Of a DNA stretch of 64,000 nt, positions 41,322-49,819 are shown piece after piece. Source of the stretch: Rhodospirillales bacterium URHD0017 (lineage in GTDB: Bacteria > Pseudomonadota > Alphaproteobacteria > Reyranellales > Reyranellaceae); the NCBI GenBank assembly GCA_900110395.1, contig FODP01000013.1, positions 62,001 through 126,000 of the forward strand, in the 5' to 3' direction. The translations under genes were made by a program, and so were the position numbers. The stretch's first letter is position 1; every line of letters begins with the position of its first letter. Under the pieces are notes generated by a model that worked only from the letters and a program-made list of their open reading frames with translations, did no database searches and had not been told where the DNA came from.

Positions 41322-42686
41322 CTATGGAAAGGGGGTTGTAACCTCTGCTGCCCACTGGTGAGCCAAGCGGCCCGCCACGTAAGTCGCCTGCACCGCTCGG
41401 TCGTCACCCAGCGTCATCTGGATGAAGAGCTGCTCGGCGAAGTCCTGGGCGAAGTTCATGCGGAAGTCGATCAAGGGCGTCGAGCGCATGTCGAGCACGA
41501 CAAGGTCGGCCTCCATCCCCGGGGCTATGCTGCCGATGCGATCGTCGAGATACATCGCCCGCGCCGAGCCGCGCGTGGCGAGGTAGTAGGCGTGGCCGGC
41601 CGACAGCGACCGGCGATTGAGCTGGGCCGCCTTGTAGGCCTCGCCCAGGGTGGCGAGTATCGAGAACGACGTGCCGGCGCCGATGTCGGTGCCGAGCCCG
41701 ACCCGCACCGGCCGCTCGGCCCTGACCGCGCGGCCGAGATCGAGCGCGCCGCTGCCCAGGAAGAAGTTGGAGGTCGGGCAGTGCGAGAGGGCGGCGCCGC
41801 AGTCGTGCAGGCGCTGCAGCTCGGGCTCTTCCAGCCAGATGCCATGGCCGAACACGGCGCGCTGCCGGCACAGGCCATGGTGATCGTAGACGTCGAGATA
41901 GCCGCGGCGGTCGGGGAACAGCTCCCTGATCCAGGCGACTTCGGCCTGGGTCTCCGCGATGTGCGTCTGCATCAGGCAGTCGCCGTGCTCGCGCCACAGC
42001 GCGCCGGCCGCCGCCAGCTGCTCCGGCGAACTCGACCCGGCGTAGCGCGGCGTGATGGCATAGAGCAGCCGGCCGCGGCCGTGCCATTTGGCGATCAAGG
42101 CCTTGGATTCGTCGTAGCCCCGCTGAGGCGTGTCGCGCAACGCCTCCGGTGCGTTGCGATCCATCAGCACCTTGCCCGCCGCGAGCCGCATCCCGAGCGT
42201 CTCGGCCTCCTCGAACAGCACGTCGACCGAATGCGGATGGACGGTGCAGTAGACGCAGCTCGTCGTGACGCCGTTGCGCAGGTTCTCGCGCAGAAAAGTG
42301 CGGGCGACGGTCCGCGCATATTCCTTGTCGGCGAACTTCAGCTCGGCGGGGAAGGTGTACTGGTTCAGCCAGTCGAGAAGCTGTGCGCCGTAGGCCGCGA
42401 TCATCGGCGTCTGCGGGAAGTGGACATGGGTGTCGATGAAGCCCGCCGAAATCAGCGCGTCCTTGCCGAAGTCGCGGATCTCGATGCCGGCCGGCAACTC
42501 GCTTGCCACGCGGCTCGCCGGTCCGAAATGCGTGATGCGCCCGCCCGCCATGGCGACGATGCCGTCGGGCTCGTGGACCATCGTCTTTTCGAGGCCGTCC
42601 TGGAACGGATCGCCGGTGAAGCTGAGTACCGGTCCCCGGATGGCGACCGCTCCCGGCGGCTGGGCATGCGGCGGCCATTCGGACAT
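41322..42686 (-). CDS. guaD: Guanine deaminase
   Basis: A 454-residue amidohydrolase that converts guanine to xanthine. Zinc and catalytic motifs: GFIDTHVHFPQT, the family-specific TSCVYCTVHPHSVD, QTHIAETQAEV, VFGHGIWL and GLGTDIGAGTS. The open frame extends far upstream but MSEWPPHAQP at 42686 gives normal length. The nearby xanthine-dehydrogenase-like genes lie 11 kb away and are probably unrelated to it. Confidence 0.92.
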   Translation of the reverse strand: MSEWPPHAQPPGAVAIRGPVLSFTGDPFQDGLEKTMVHEPDGIVAMAGGRITHFGPASRVASELPAGIEIRDFGKDALISAGFIDTHVHFPQTPMIAAYGAQLLDWLNQYTFPAELKFADKEYARTVARTFLRENLRNGVTTSCVYCTVHPHSVDVLFEEAETLGMRLAAGKVLMDRNAPEALRDTPQRGYDESKALIAKWHGRGRLLYAITPRYAGSSSPEQLAAAGALWREHGDCLMQTHIAETQAEVAWIRELFPDRRGYLDVYDHHGLCRQRAVFGHGIWLEEPELQRLHDCGAALSHCPTSNFFLGSGALDLGRAVRAERPVRVGLGTDIGAGTSFSILATLGEAYKAAQLNRRSLSAGHAYYLATRGSARAMYLDDRIGSIAPGMEADLVVLDMRSTPLIDFRMNFAQDFAEQLFIQMTLGDDRAVQATYVAGRLAHQWAAEVTTPFP

Positions 42687-42779
42687 GGCCCACCATAGCA
42701 GGCGGATGCGGCAAGTGTGCGAAATGCCACCTATTTGCAGTGGCGGGCGGTCCATCATGCCCTCGACATGGGGGTTCAT

Positions 42780-43007
42780 ATGATCGGCATCGGCAGCGTG
42801 GCCGTGATGCTGCTGGCGACGCTCGGTGGAGCGTGGGGCTGGCGCGTCGGCACCAGGCGGCTTTTCCGCCACAGCGTCTTTGACGACCGCGATGCGCGAA
42901 CCGAGCGCCGCTGGCGTGCGGCGGAACGCTACATCCTGACGCTGCTCTATGCCGCGTCGGTCGCCGCCGGCGTCGCCGTTCTGATCGCCGTGATGACAAA
43001 GCGCTGA
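42780..43007 (+). CDS. Small two-helix membrane protein
   Basis: About 75 residues: a helix (MIGIGSVAVMLLATLGGAWG), a charged loop (RHSVFDDRDARTERRWRAAE) and a second helix (LLYAASVAAGVAVLIAVM), ending TKR. GGGGG lies six bases before the chosen ATG; upstream ATGs at 42768 and 42717 are alternatives. Family not recognised. Confidence 0.6.
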   Translation: MIGIGSVAVMLLATLGGAWGWRVGTRRLFRHSVFDDRDARTERRWRAAERYILTLLYAASVAAGVAVLIAVMTKR

Positions 43008-43114
43008 TCTGCGTGTCGCCTCCGCAAGATATGCGCCATACAACCATCGATAGCAGAGGCGCGCGGCACCCAACTTTGCCAGAATGAGCGGACCAAACCT
43101 CGGGGGAGGTCGAG

Positions 43115-43849
43115 ATGGTCCGATTCCTGAAATTCAGCCTTTGGTTTCTCATGTCGGCGTTCGTGACGGGCCAGGCGTCCGCGCAGGTCAACGTCACCGT
43201 CCAGAACCAGCAAAGCCAGACGATCTACGTCGCCTTCACCCTCGGCGCCGGACAAGTCCCGGGCACGATCAACTGGGGCAACTGCGCTTCGTCAGCCAGC
43301 AACAACCAGGTCGCCATCGGCCCCGGTGCGAGTTGCAACGCCGTCGTTCCGACAGCCTCCAGCTCGTCGCGCTTGTGCGCCTCGACAAGCTCGATGGGGA
43401 CCACGCCGAACTGCTACAACGCGCAGACCAACCACCAGACCATGGTCGAAACGACCTTCGGCTCGTTCGCGCAGGGCTGCTATCCGACAAGCATGGCGAG
43501 CTGCGTCTGGTACGACATCAGCCTGATCCCCGCGCAATGCACCGACGCGCTCTGGCAGAGCCAGAACTACTGCTCGAACACCGGCGGCGCCGCCTACAAC
43601 CTGCCGGTCCAGCTGTCGTGCCAGGGCCAGCCGACCTACACCTGCCAGGGCCCGCCTGCCAACACCTACGGCAACTCGGGCTATCCGGGGAACTGCGGCA
43701 ACCCCAACGCGACCTGCTCAGGCAACAGCCAGAACTGCGTCGTCGCCTACTTCCATCCGATGTTCGTGCCGCCGTACAGCCAGTATCAGCCCAATGCCCA
43801 ATGTCCGGCCGGCTCGACCTTGCAGGTCACCTTCCTGGCGGGGAGGTAG
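43115..43849 (+). CDS. Secreted cysteine-rich protein, thaumatin-like in style
   Basis: 244 residues with a clear signal peptide (FLKFSLWFLMSAFVTGQASA, cleavage before Q) and GGGGAGG upstream. The mature protein has 14 Cys, few charged residues and many Asn, Gln, Ser and Gly. It starts VNVTVQNQQSQTIYVAFTLG and continues with NWGNC, reminiscent of thaumatin-like beta-sandwiches (strands with N-C and an even number of Cys). I cannot assign a function. It stands alone between unrelated genes. Confidence 0.75.
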   Translation: MVRFLKFSLWFLMSAFVTGQASAQVNVTVQNQQSQTIYVAFTLGAGQVPGTINWGNCASSASNNQVAIGPGASCNAVVPTASSSSRLCASTSSMGTTPNCYNAQTNHQTMVETTFGSFAQGCYPTSMASCVWYDISLIPAQCTDALWQSQNYCSNTGGAAYNLPVQLSCQGQPTYTCQGPPANTYGNSGYPGNCGNPNATCSGNSQNCVVAYFHPMFVPPYSQYQPNAQCPAGSTLQVTFLAGR

Positions 43850-43894
43850 CGGAACGCCGTGCGATTTGCCGTGCGGCACGCTCGGCTGCACCGG

Positions 43895-44053
43895 TCAAAT
43901 GTGATCCATCACCCATAGCAGGGCCGTCACGCCGCCGAAGTACGCACAGACGAGCAATACGGCATAGCGCTCGGCCCATGAGATTGTTGGCGGTCGCTCC
44001 CGGTCATGCTGTCGGGCGGTCGTCGGGCGAGGCCCGCCATCATGATCAGCCAT
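43895..44053 (-). CDS. Possible 52-residue single-pass membrane protein
   Basis: Reads MADHDGGPRPTTARQHDRER, a short linker and then one membrane helix (AVLLVCAYFGGVTALLWVM) before the stop. The polar N-terminus and helix make a sensible small membrane protein, but the ribosome-binding site is poor. It lies in the 425-bp spacer between the Cys-rich gene and tRNA-Ala; the rest of that spacer shows nothing else except the tRNA terminator. Confidence 0.4.
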   Translation of the reverse strand: MADHDGGPRPTTARQHDRERPPTISWAERYAVLLVCAYFGGVTALLWVMDHI

Positions 44054-44233
44054 CGATCGTACCTATGACACCTGTCGGCTTGAAACTGGCATGTAGCTCT
44101 CCGTTAAAGCAATGGAGGGAAGCTCGGGAGTTTCCGCCACGTCTCATCCATTGCCCGACACGGAGAACTCGATCTCGGCACCACAGCTGCCGTGATCTGA
44201 CCGATGCAATGAAGCGCGCTGGTTACCTACCAA

Positions 44234-44270
44234 ATCAAAGGGGCTAGCTCTCGCGAGCTAACCCCTTGAT
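44234..44270 (-). terminator. Hairpin terminator after tRNA-Ala
   Basis: ATCAAAGGGGCTAGCTC and GAGCTAACCCCTTGAT pair around a 4-nt loop just past the tRNA 3' end. Short T-rich tracts on both sides (TTTGATTT on the minus strand, GTTTTTG on the plus) allow termination in either direction. Confidence 0.7.
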
Positions 44271-44275
44271 GTTTT

Positions 44276-44351
<76 letters not shown>

Positions 44352-44414
44352 GAAATTCGGCCTGGGCGGCGCGAGGTATAAATCCTGCCTCGCCTAGAGG
44401 CAACAGGGCGGTGA

Positions 44415-44780
44415 CTACCGGTCGCCCCCGCCCTTGTCGTCCTCGACTTCGACCTCGACCTCCAGGTCCTCGGCGTCGTCGGCGAGATCGTCGGCATCCG
44501 CCAATTCCTCGTCGCCCTCGACATCGGGCACCTCGTCTCCCGCCAGCGCCGCCTCGTCGCTCTTCTTCTTGGCCGCGAGCTTCGCCGCTGCCGCTGCCGC
44601 CGCTGCCGTGGCAGCCGCCGCGGCGGCGGTCGCGCCGCGACCGCGGCGGACCTTCACGAAGTCCTCGCGATCATGCTCACGCCCGCACTTGGGGCATTTG
44701 ATCGGCCCTTTGTTGAGGTCGTAGAAACGCGCAGCACAGCTCTGGCAGGTGCGCTTAGTACCCCAGCTCGCTTTGACCAC
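44415..44780 (-). CDS. TIGR02300 family zinc-ribbon protein
   Basis: 121 residues. An N-terminal zinc ribbon (CQSCAARFYDLNKGPIKCPKC: two CxxC pairs) is followed by an alanine run near residues 50-66, KLAAKKKSDE, and a long acidic tail (DADDLADDAEDLEVEVEVED). This architecture is typical of the alphaproteobacterial TIGR02300 family of unknown function. Divergent from aroA. Confidence 0.92.
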   Translation of the reverse strand: MVKASWGTKRTCQSCAARFYDLNKGPIKCPKCGREHDREDFVKVRRGRGATAAAAAATAAAAAAAAKLAAKKKSDEAALAGDEVPDVEGDEELADADDLADDAEDLEVEVEVEDDKGGGDR

Positions 44781-44877
44781 GCAGAAACTCCCGGAAATTC
44801 CGCAGAAATCGGCCGAATCGGCCGCGAGGGAGGGCGTATGTCACGCGTCTTTCACCCTGTCAAAACCAAATTCCTCC

Positions 44878-46287
44878 ATGGTACGAGGGCCCGGCGTCGC
44901 ATTTCCGCCGTCTTTCCGGGAGGTTGCCCTGTCGCTCAGCGCTCATTCGGCCAAGCTTGTCGCCCATCCGGTGGGGCGACTGCAGGGCCGCGTGCGGGCG
45001 CCGGGCGATAAATCGGCGTCCCATCGCGCCCTCATGCTGGGCGCCCTGGCCCTGGGCGAGACGACGGTGAGCGGCTTGCTCGAGGGCGAGGACGTACTGG
45101 CGACCGCCGCGGCCCTCAGGGCACTGGGGGCCAAGGTCACGCATGAGCGGGAAACGGGTCTGTGGCGTGTGCGCGGTTTCGGCGTCGGCGGCGGCCGCGA
45201 GCCTGCCGATGTGCTCGAGCTCGGCAACTCCGGCACTTCGGCCAGGCTCCTTGCCGGCATCCTCGCCAGTCATCCCTTCACCAGCGTCATGACCGGCGAT
45301 GCCTCGCTGCGCCGCCGGCCGATGCGGCGCGTGATCGAACCGCTGAGCCGCATGGGCGCCCGCTTCGAGGGCCGCGAGGGCGGCCGCCTGCCGCTCGCCA
45401 TCGTCGGCACCGACGAGATGGTGCCCATCGACTACCGTCTGCCGGTCGCCTCGGCCCAGGTGAAGAGCGCCATCCTCCTGGCCGGCCTCAACACCGCGGG
45501 CGAGACCACGGTGATCGAGCCCGAGGCCACGCGCGATCACCCCGAGCGGATGCTGCGCCATTTCGGCGCCGAGGTCCGTGTGGCGCCCGCTGACGGCGGC
45601 GGCAAGCGCATCACCGTCGTCGGCTGGCCCGAGCTTTTGGGCCGCGACATCGTCGTGGCGGGCGATTCCTCGTCGGCGGCCTTCGCCGTCGTTGCCGCAG
45701 CGATCCGGCCGGGCAGCGACATCACGGTCGAGAATGTCGGGATCAACCCGTTGCGCGCCGGGCTTTACCAGACCCTGCGTGACATGGGCGCCGACATCGC
45801 CTTCGAGAACGAACGCGAGATCGGCGGCGAGCCGGTGGCCGACCTGCACGTCAAAGGCGGTGTGCTGAAGGGCGTCGACGTGCCGGTCGAGCGCGCGCCG
45901 TCGATGATCGACGAGTATCCCATCCTCGCCATCGCCGCCGCCTGCGCCGAAGGCACGACGCGCATGCTGGGCCTTGCCGAACTGCGCGCCAAGGAGAGCG
46001 ACCGGCTGGCCAGCGTCTCGGCCGGTCTTCTGGCCAACGGCGTGAAGCACGAGATGGGTGCCGCAGATCTGGTCGTGCACGGCACCGGCTCAGCCCCCGC
46101 CGGCGGCGGCCTGGTCGCGACCCATCTCGATCATCGCATCGCCATGTCCTTCCTGGTGCTGGGCCTGGCGGCGCGCGAAGCGGTGGCGATCGACGACGGC
46201 TCGCCGATCGAGACCAGCTTCCCGGGCTTCGCCCAGTTGATGAACGGATTGGGCGCCAGAATCGGCCCAGAGATCGAGGCGGCGTGA
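44878..46287 (+). CDS. aroA: 3-phosphoshikimate 1-carboxyvinyltransferase (EPSP synthase)
   Basis: 469 residues from the ATG at 44878. The shikimate-pathway enzyme, resembling the class II type: GDKSASHRALMLGALALGET, RRPMRRVIEPLSRMGARFEG, ASAQVKSAILLAGLNTAGET, APSMIDEYPILAIAAA, RAKESDRLASV and THLDHRIAMSFLVLGLA. The phosphoenolpyruvate loop reads LGNSGTSARL, keeping Gly where the Agrobacterium CP4 enzyme has Ala. The start is uncertain: the ATG has no Shine-Dalgarno, while a CTG at 44929 has GGGAGG seven bases upstream and gives a more usual 452 residues. Confidence 0.93.
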   Translation: MVRGPGVAFPPSFREVALSLSAHSAKLVAHPVGRLQGRVRAPGDKSASHRALMLGALALGETTVSGLLEGEDVLATAAALRALGAKVTHERETGLWRVRGFGVGGGREPADVLELGNSGTSARLLAGILASHPFTSVMTGDASLRRRPMRRVIEPLSRMGARFEGREGGRLPLAIVGTDEMVPIDYRLPVASAQVKSAILLAGLNTAGETTVIEPEATRDHPERMLRHFGAEVRVAPADGGGKRITVVGWPELLGRDIVVAGDSSSAAFAVVAAAIRPGSDITVENVGINPLRAGLYQTLRDMGADIAFENEREIGGEPVADLHVKGGVLKGVDVPVERAPSMIDEYPILAIAAACAEGTTRMLGLAELRAKESDRLASVSAGLLANGVKHEMGAADLVVHGTGSAPAGGGLVATHLDHRIAMSFLVLGLAAREAVAIDDGSPIETSFPGFAQLMNGLGARIGPEIEAA

Positions 46288-46913
46288 AACCTCTGTTGAT
46301 CGCCATCGACGGACCGGCGGCGTCGGGCAAGGGCACGCTCGCCAAGCGGCTGGCCGCCCATTTCAAGTTGCCGCACCTCGATACGGGGCTGCTCTATCGT
46401 GCGGTTGGCTGGGCCGCTGCGCATACCAGCCGCACCCCGGCAGATGCGGCCGCTGCCCTGAAAGCCGCCGACCTGGACAATCCGGCGCTGCGCACCGACG
46501 AGGCGGGCCAGGCCGGCTCCAAGGTCGCGGCGATCGCGGAGGTCCGGGTCAACCTCTTGAAATTCCAGAAAGAATTCGCATATCAGCCGTCGGGCGCCGT
46601 GCTCGATGGGCGCGATATCGGGACCGTGATCTGCCCCGACGCGCCGGTGAAATTGTTCGTCACGGCGAGCCTGGAAGCGCGGGTCGAGCGCCGGTACCAG
46701 GAGTTGCGCGCGCGGGGTGCCGACACTATAAAGCCGCGCGTTCTTGCCGAGATGGCGGAGCGGGACCGTCGCGACAGCGAACGGGCGGCAGCACCAATGA
46801 AAGCCGCACCCGATGCTTACCACCTCGATACCAGCGACATGGATGCCGATGCGGCCTTCGCCGCGGCTTTGGCGTTCATAACGAGCAAGGGCTTTCGATC
46901 CTCCGGGCCGTAA
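46284..46913 (+). CDS. cmk: Cytidylate kinase
   Basis: A 209-residue (d)CMP kinase. P-loop IAIDGPAASGKGTLAKRLA, substrate site LPHLDTGLLYRAVGWAA, ILDGRDIGTVICPDA-type (AVLDGRDIGTVICPDAPVK) and LID region RDRRDSERAAAPMKAAPDA. It starts at GTG overlapping the aroA stop, in the usual aroA-cmk-rpsA order. Confidence 0.95.
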   Translation: MKPLLIAIDGPAASGKGTLAKRLAAHFKLPHLDTGLLYRAVGWAAAHTSRTPADAAAALKAADLDNPALRTDEAGQAGSKVAAIAEVRVNLLKFQKEFAYQPSGAVLDGRDIGTVICPDAPVKLFVTASLEARVERRYQELRARGADTIKPRVLAEMAERDRRDSERAAAPMKAAPDAYHLDTSDMDADAAFAAALAFITSKGFRSSGP

Positions 46914-47064
46914 GTCGCCGCCGGCGGATCGCAGACTGGTTAGCGGCGACTGCGATCGGGGGCACCCGGACGCGGTTCTTTCAGGCAGTGGATCCGCCGG
47001 ACTTAACCGGTTGGCCGACGGGCGGCAGCGTTTCGCCCGGGATCGATGAAGGAAGAGGTTTTGA

Positions 47065-48804
47065 ATGGCAAAGGGCAGCGCCCTGCGTAAAACGTCGAAC
47101 GACGCCGCCAGCGCGGAGTTCGCAGCACTCCTCGAGGAATCGCTCGGCGGTTCCTCGAGCTTCGAAGGCACGGTCGTCAAGGGCCGCGTCATTCGTATCG
47201 CAAATGATTTCGTCGTGGTCGATGTCGGACTGAAGTCCGAAGGCCGCGTCGCCATCCGTGAATTCGCCAACGGCGGCACCGGCGCTCCCGAAGTGCGCGA
47301 AGGCGACACGGTCGACATCTTCGTCGACCGCATGGAGAACAAGGACGGCGAAGCCGTCCTGTCGCGCGACAAGGCTCGTCGCGAGGAAGCCTGGACCGTC
47401 CTCGAGAAGGCGTTCACCGACCAGGAACGTGTCATGGGCACGATCTTCGGCCGCGTGAAGGGCGGCTTCACCGTCGATCTGTCGGGCGCCGTGGCCTTCC
47501 TGCCGGGCAGCCAGGTCGATGTCCGTCCGGTGCGCGACGTCGGCCCGCTGATGGGCCAGGCCCAGCAGTTCGCCATCCTCAAGATGGACCGCCGCCGCGG
47601 CAACATCGTCGTGTCGCGCCGCGCCGTCATGGAAGAGACCCGCGCCGAGGACCGCACCCGCCTGATGGGCGCGCTGTCCGAAGGCCAGGTGCTCGACGGC
47701 GTTGTGAAGAACATCACCGATTACGGTGCGTTCGTGGATCTGGGCGGCGTCGACGGCCTCCTGCATGTCACCGACATTGCCTGGAAGCGCATCAACCATC
47801 CGTCGGAAGCCCTCACCATCGGCCAGTCGGTCAAGGTGCAGGTCATCCGCTTCAATCCCGAGACGCAGCGCATCTCGCTCGGCATGAAGCAGCTGATGAG
47901 CGATCCGTGGGACGGCGCGGGGGCCAAGTACCCGGTCGGGCTGAAGCTCAAGGGCCGCGTCACCAACATCACCGACTACGGCGCCTTCGTGGAGCTGGAG
48001 CCGGGCGTCGAGGGTCTGGTGCACGTCTCCGAGATGAGCTGGACCAAGAAGAACGTCCATCCGGGCAAGATCGTGTCGACCTCGCAGGAGGTCGAAGTGA
48101 TGGTGCTGGACGTCGACATGTCCAAGCGCCGCATCTCGCTCGGCCTCAAGCAGTGCATGGCCAATCCGTGGGAGAGCTTCGCCGAGCAGTATCCCGGCGG
48201 CACCGAGCTCGAGGGCGAGGTCCGCAACATCACCGAGTTCGGCCTGTTCGTCGGCCTGCCCGGCGACATCGACGGCATGGTCCATCTCTCGGACCTGTCG
48301 TGGGACAAGGCCGGCGACGAGGCGATCCGCGACTACAAGAAGGGCGACCAGGTCAAGGTCAAGGTCCTCGACGTCGACATGGACAAGGAGCGCATCTCGC
48401 TCGGCATCAAGCAGCTGGCCAACGATCCGTTCGAGAAGGTGGGCGCGGTCGCCAAGAAGGGCGACGTGGTCACCGTCATCGTGGCCGGCATCCAGGACAA
48501 CGGCATCGACGTCACCGTGCAGGACGGAATCCCGGGCTTCATCCGCAAGTCGGAGCTTTCCCGCGACCGCTCCGAGCAGCGTCCCGACCGTTACGCCATC
48601 GGCGACAAGCTCGACGCCAAGATCACCAACATCGACCGGGCCTCGCGCCGGGTGGTGCTGTCGGTCAAGGCCCGCGAGCTCGACGAGGAGAAGAAGGCGA
48701 TGGCCGACTTCGGCTCGTCCGACTCGGGCGCCAGCCTGGGCGATATTCTCGGCGCGGCGCTGAGCCGGGCCCAGAAGAAGGACGACGAGGAAGACGACAA
48801 GTAA
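47065..48804 (+). CDS. rpsA: 30S ribosomal protein S1
   Basis: A 579-residue protein of six S1 RNA-binding repeats, each with the ITDYGAFVDLGGVDGLLH-like pattern, e.g. at residues about 215-285, 300-370 and 385-460. It ends in an acidic tail (KKDDEEDDK). It helps the ribosome bind mRNAs. AGAGG precedes the start. The 151 bp after cmk form its leader; I see no clear autoregulatory structure in them. Confidence 0.97.
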   Translation: MAKGSALRKTSNDAASAEFAALLEESLGGSSSFEGTVVKGRVIRIANDFVVVDVGLKSEGRVAIREFANGGTGAPEVREGDTVDIFVDRMENKDGEAVLSRDKARREEAWTVLEKAFTDQERVMGTIFGRVKGGFTVDLSGAVAFLPGSQVDVRPVRDVGPLMGQAQQFAILKMDRRRGNIVVSRRAVMEETRAEDRTRLMGALSEGQVLDGVVKNITDYGAFVDLGGVDGLLHVTDIAWKRINHPSEALTIGQSVKVQVIRFNPETQRISLGMKQLMSDPWDGAGAKYPVGLKLKGRVTNITDYGAFVELEPGVEGLVHVSEMSWTKKNVHPGKIVSTSQEVEVMVLDVDMSKRRISLGLKQCMANPWESFAEQYPGGTELEGEVRNITEFGLFVGLPGDIDGMVHLSDLSWDKAGDEAIRDYKKGDQVKVKVLDVDMDKERISLGIKQLANDPFEKVGAVAKKGDVVTVIVAGIQDNGIDVTVQDGIPGFIRKSELSRDRSEQRPDRYAIGDKLDAKITNIDRASRRVVLSVKARELDEEKKAMADFGSSDSGASLGDILGAALSRAQKKDDEEDDK

Positions 48805-48831
48805 GGTCGCCGTCCGGGGACCTTCGGAAAG

Positions 48832-48860
48832 GGGTCGGCTCGCGAGAGCCGGCCCTTTTT
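48832..48860 (+). terminator. Intrinsic terminator after rpsA
   Basis: GGGTCGGCTC-GCGA-GAGCCGGCCC followed by TTTTT, 28 bp after the rpsA stop. Confidence 0.9.
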
Positions 48861-48935
48861 CTTGGCAAAAGGCGCTCCGGAGGCCCTTTTTGCCGGCCTT
48901 TCCGGCCGTTTTCCTTTTGATTCAAGGGCTTAGGC

Positions 48936-48964
48936 TTGAAGGGGGCGAACTTTTCCTTTATTGT
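48936..48964 (+). promoter_or_regulatory. Promoter of ihfB
   Basis: TTGAAG and TATTGT separated by 17 bp, a good sigma-70-type match. The -10 ends only seven bases before the ihfB ATG, implying a leaderless or nearly leaderless mRNA. Confidence 0.6.
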
Positions 48965-48971
48965 CGTGGGG

Positions 48972-49307
48972 ATGACCAAGTCGGAGCTGATTGCTCGCCT
49001 GGCGGCCCGGAATCCTCATCTCTATCAAAGGGATGTCGAGCGGATCGTGGCCACGGTCTTCGACGAAATCTCCAAGGCCTTGGCCGGAGGGCACCGCGTC
49101 GAATTACGCGGCTTTGGCGCGTTCTCCGTGAAAAAACGCGAGCCGCGCACCGGCCGCAATCCGCGCACCGGCGAGCAGGTCGCCGTCGCCTCCAAGCGCG
49201 TGCCCTACTTCAAGACCGGCAAGGATTTGCGCGATCGCCTCAACAAGGAAGCGGTCAAGGCCGCCGGCCTAGCGCCGCCTGAATCGAGCGAAGACAAGAA
49301 GTCTTAG
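48972..49307 (+). CDS. ihfB: Integration host factor subunit beta
   Basis: A 111-residue HU/IHF-fold DNA-bending protein: MTKSELIARLAARNP, VFDEISKALAGGHRVELRGF, the DNA-intercalating arm region REPRTGRNPRTGEQV (with the key Pro) and VPYFKTGKDLRDRLN. The C-terminal tail is extended (PPESSEDKKS). No Shine-Dalgarno precedes the ATG, and the promoter lies immediately upstream. The ORF extends 12 codons upstream but overlaps the promoter. Confidence 0.95.
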   Translation: MTKSELIARLAARNPHLYQRDVERIVATVFDEISKALAGGHRVELRGFGAFSVKKREPRTGRNPRTGEQVAVASKRVPYFKTGKDLRDRLNKEAVKAAGLAPPESSEDKKS

Positions 49308-49370
49308 GACCGCGGGCCTCCGGGCCCGCTCATGAATCATGAGATGGGCAGGCCTGGAGGCCCGCGGTCC
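49307..49370. repeat. Palindromic intergenic repeat, family D copy 1
   Basis: GGACCGCGGGCCTCC at the left and GGAGGCCCGCGGTCC at the right, exact complements of each other, with inner GGGCCCGC and AATCATGA. The same 15-bp arms flank a second copy at 61495. It abuts the ihfB stop codon. Confidence 0.85.
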
Positions 49371-49417
49371 CATGACTCTCGCGTCTCCCACGCTCGCTGT
49401 GCCATGCTCGCCATCGC

Positions 49418-49819
49418 ATGAAGCTTCTCGTCCGCGCTCTGTTCATCCTCTTCATCCTGATTGGCGTGCTGATTGCGGTCAGTAATCGCCAGCCGGTGCA
49501 GCTTGCGCTATGGCCGTTGCCGCACCTCGTCGTCCTGCCGCTCTACCTCCTGGTGATCGGCGTGCTGCTGCTGGGCGTGCTGGCCGGGCTGGGCATGGGC
49601 TGGTGGGCCGGGCGCCACCACCGCCGGCGCGCCCGCGAGGCGAGCGGCGAGGCGGCCCGGTTGGAGCGTGAGATGCAGCGCCTGCGCCGGACCGATACGC
49701 CATCAACGGCCCCCACCAATAACCTGGCGCCGCGTGACCAGAAGGCGCTGGAGCGCCAGAGTGCGCTGGTCGCCTCTGAACTCTCGATGCCGTCCGGTAC
49801 CCGCAGCCCGCTGTCGTGA
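49418..49819 (+). CDS. LapA/DUF1049 domain membrane protein
   Basis: 133 residues with two membrane helices (LLVRALFILFILIGVLIAVS; LYLLVIGVLLLGVLAGLGMG) and the DUF1049 patterns SNRQPVQLALWPLP and GWWAGRHHRRRAR, then a cytoplasmic coiled coil. In E. coli LapA is tied to control of lipopolysaccharide synthesis. The stop overlaps the next gene's GTG. Confidence 0.85.
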   Translation: MKLLVRALFILFILIGVLIAVSNRQPVQLALWPLPHLVVLPLYLLVIGVLLLGVLAGLGMGWWAGRHHRRRAREASGEAARLEREMQRLRRTDTPSTAPTNNLAPRDQKALERQSALVASELSMPSGTRSPLS

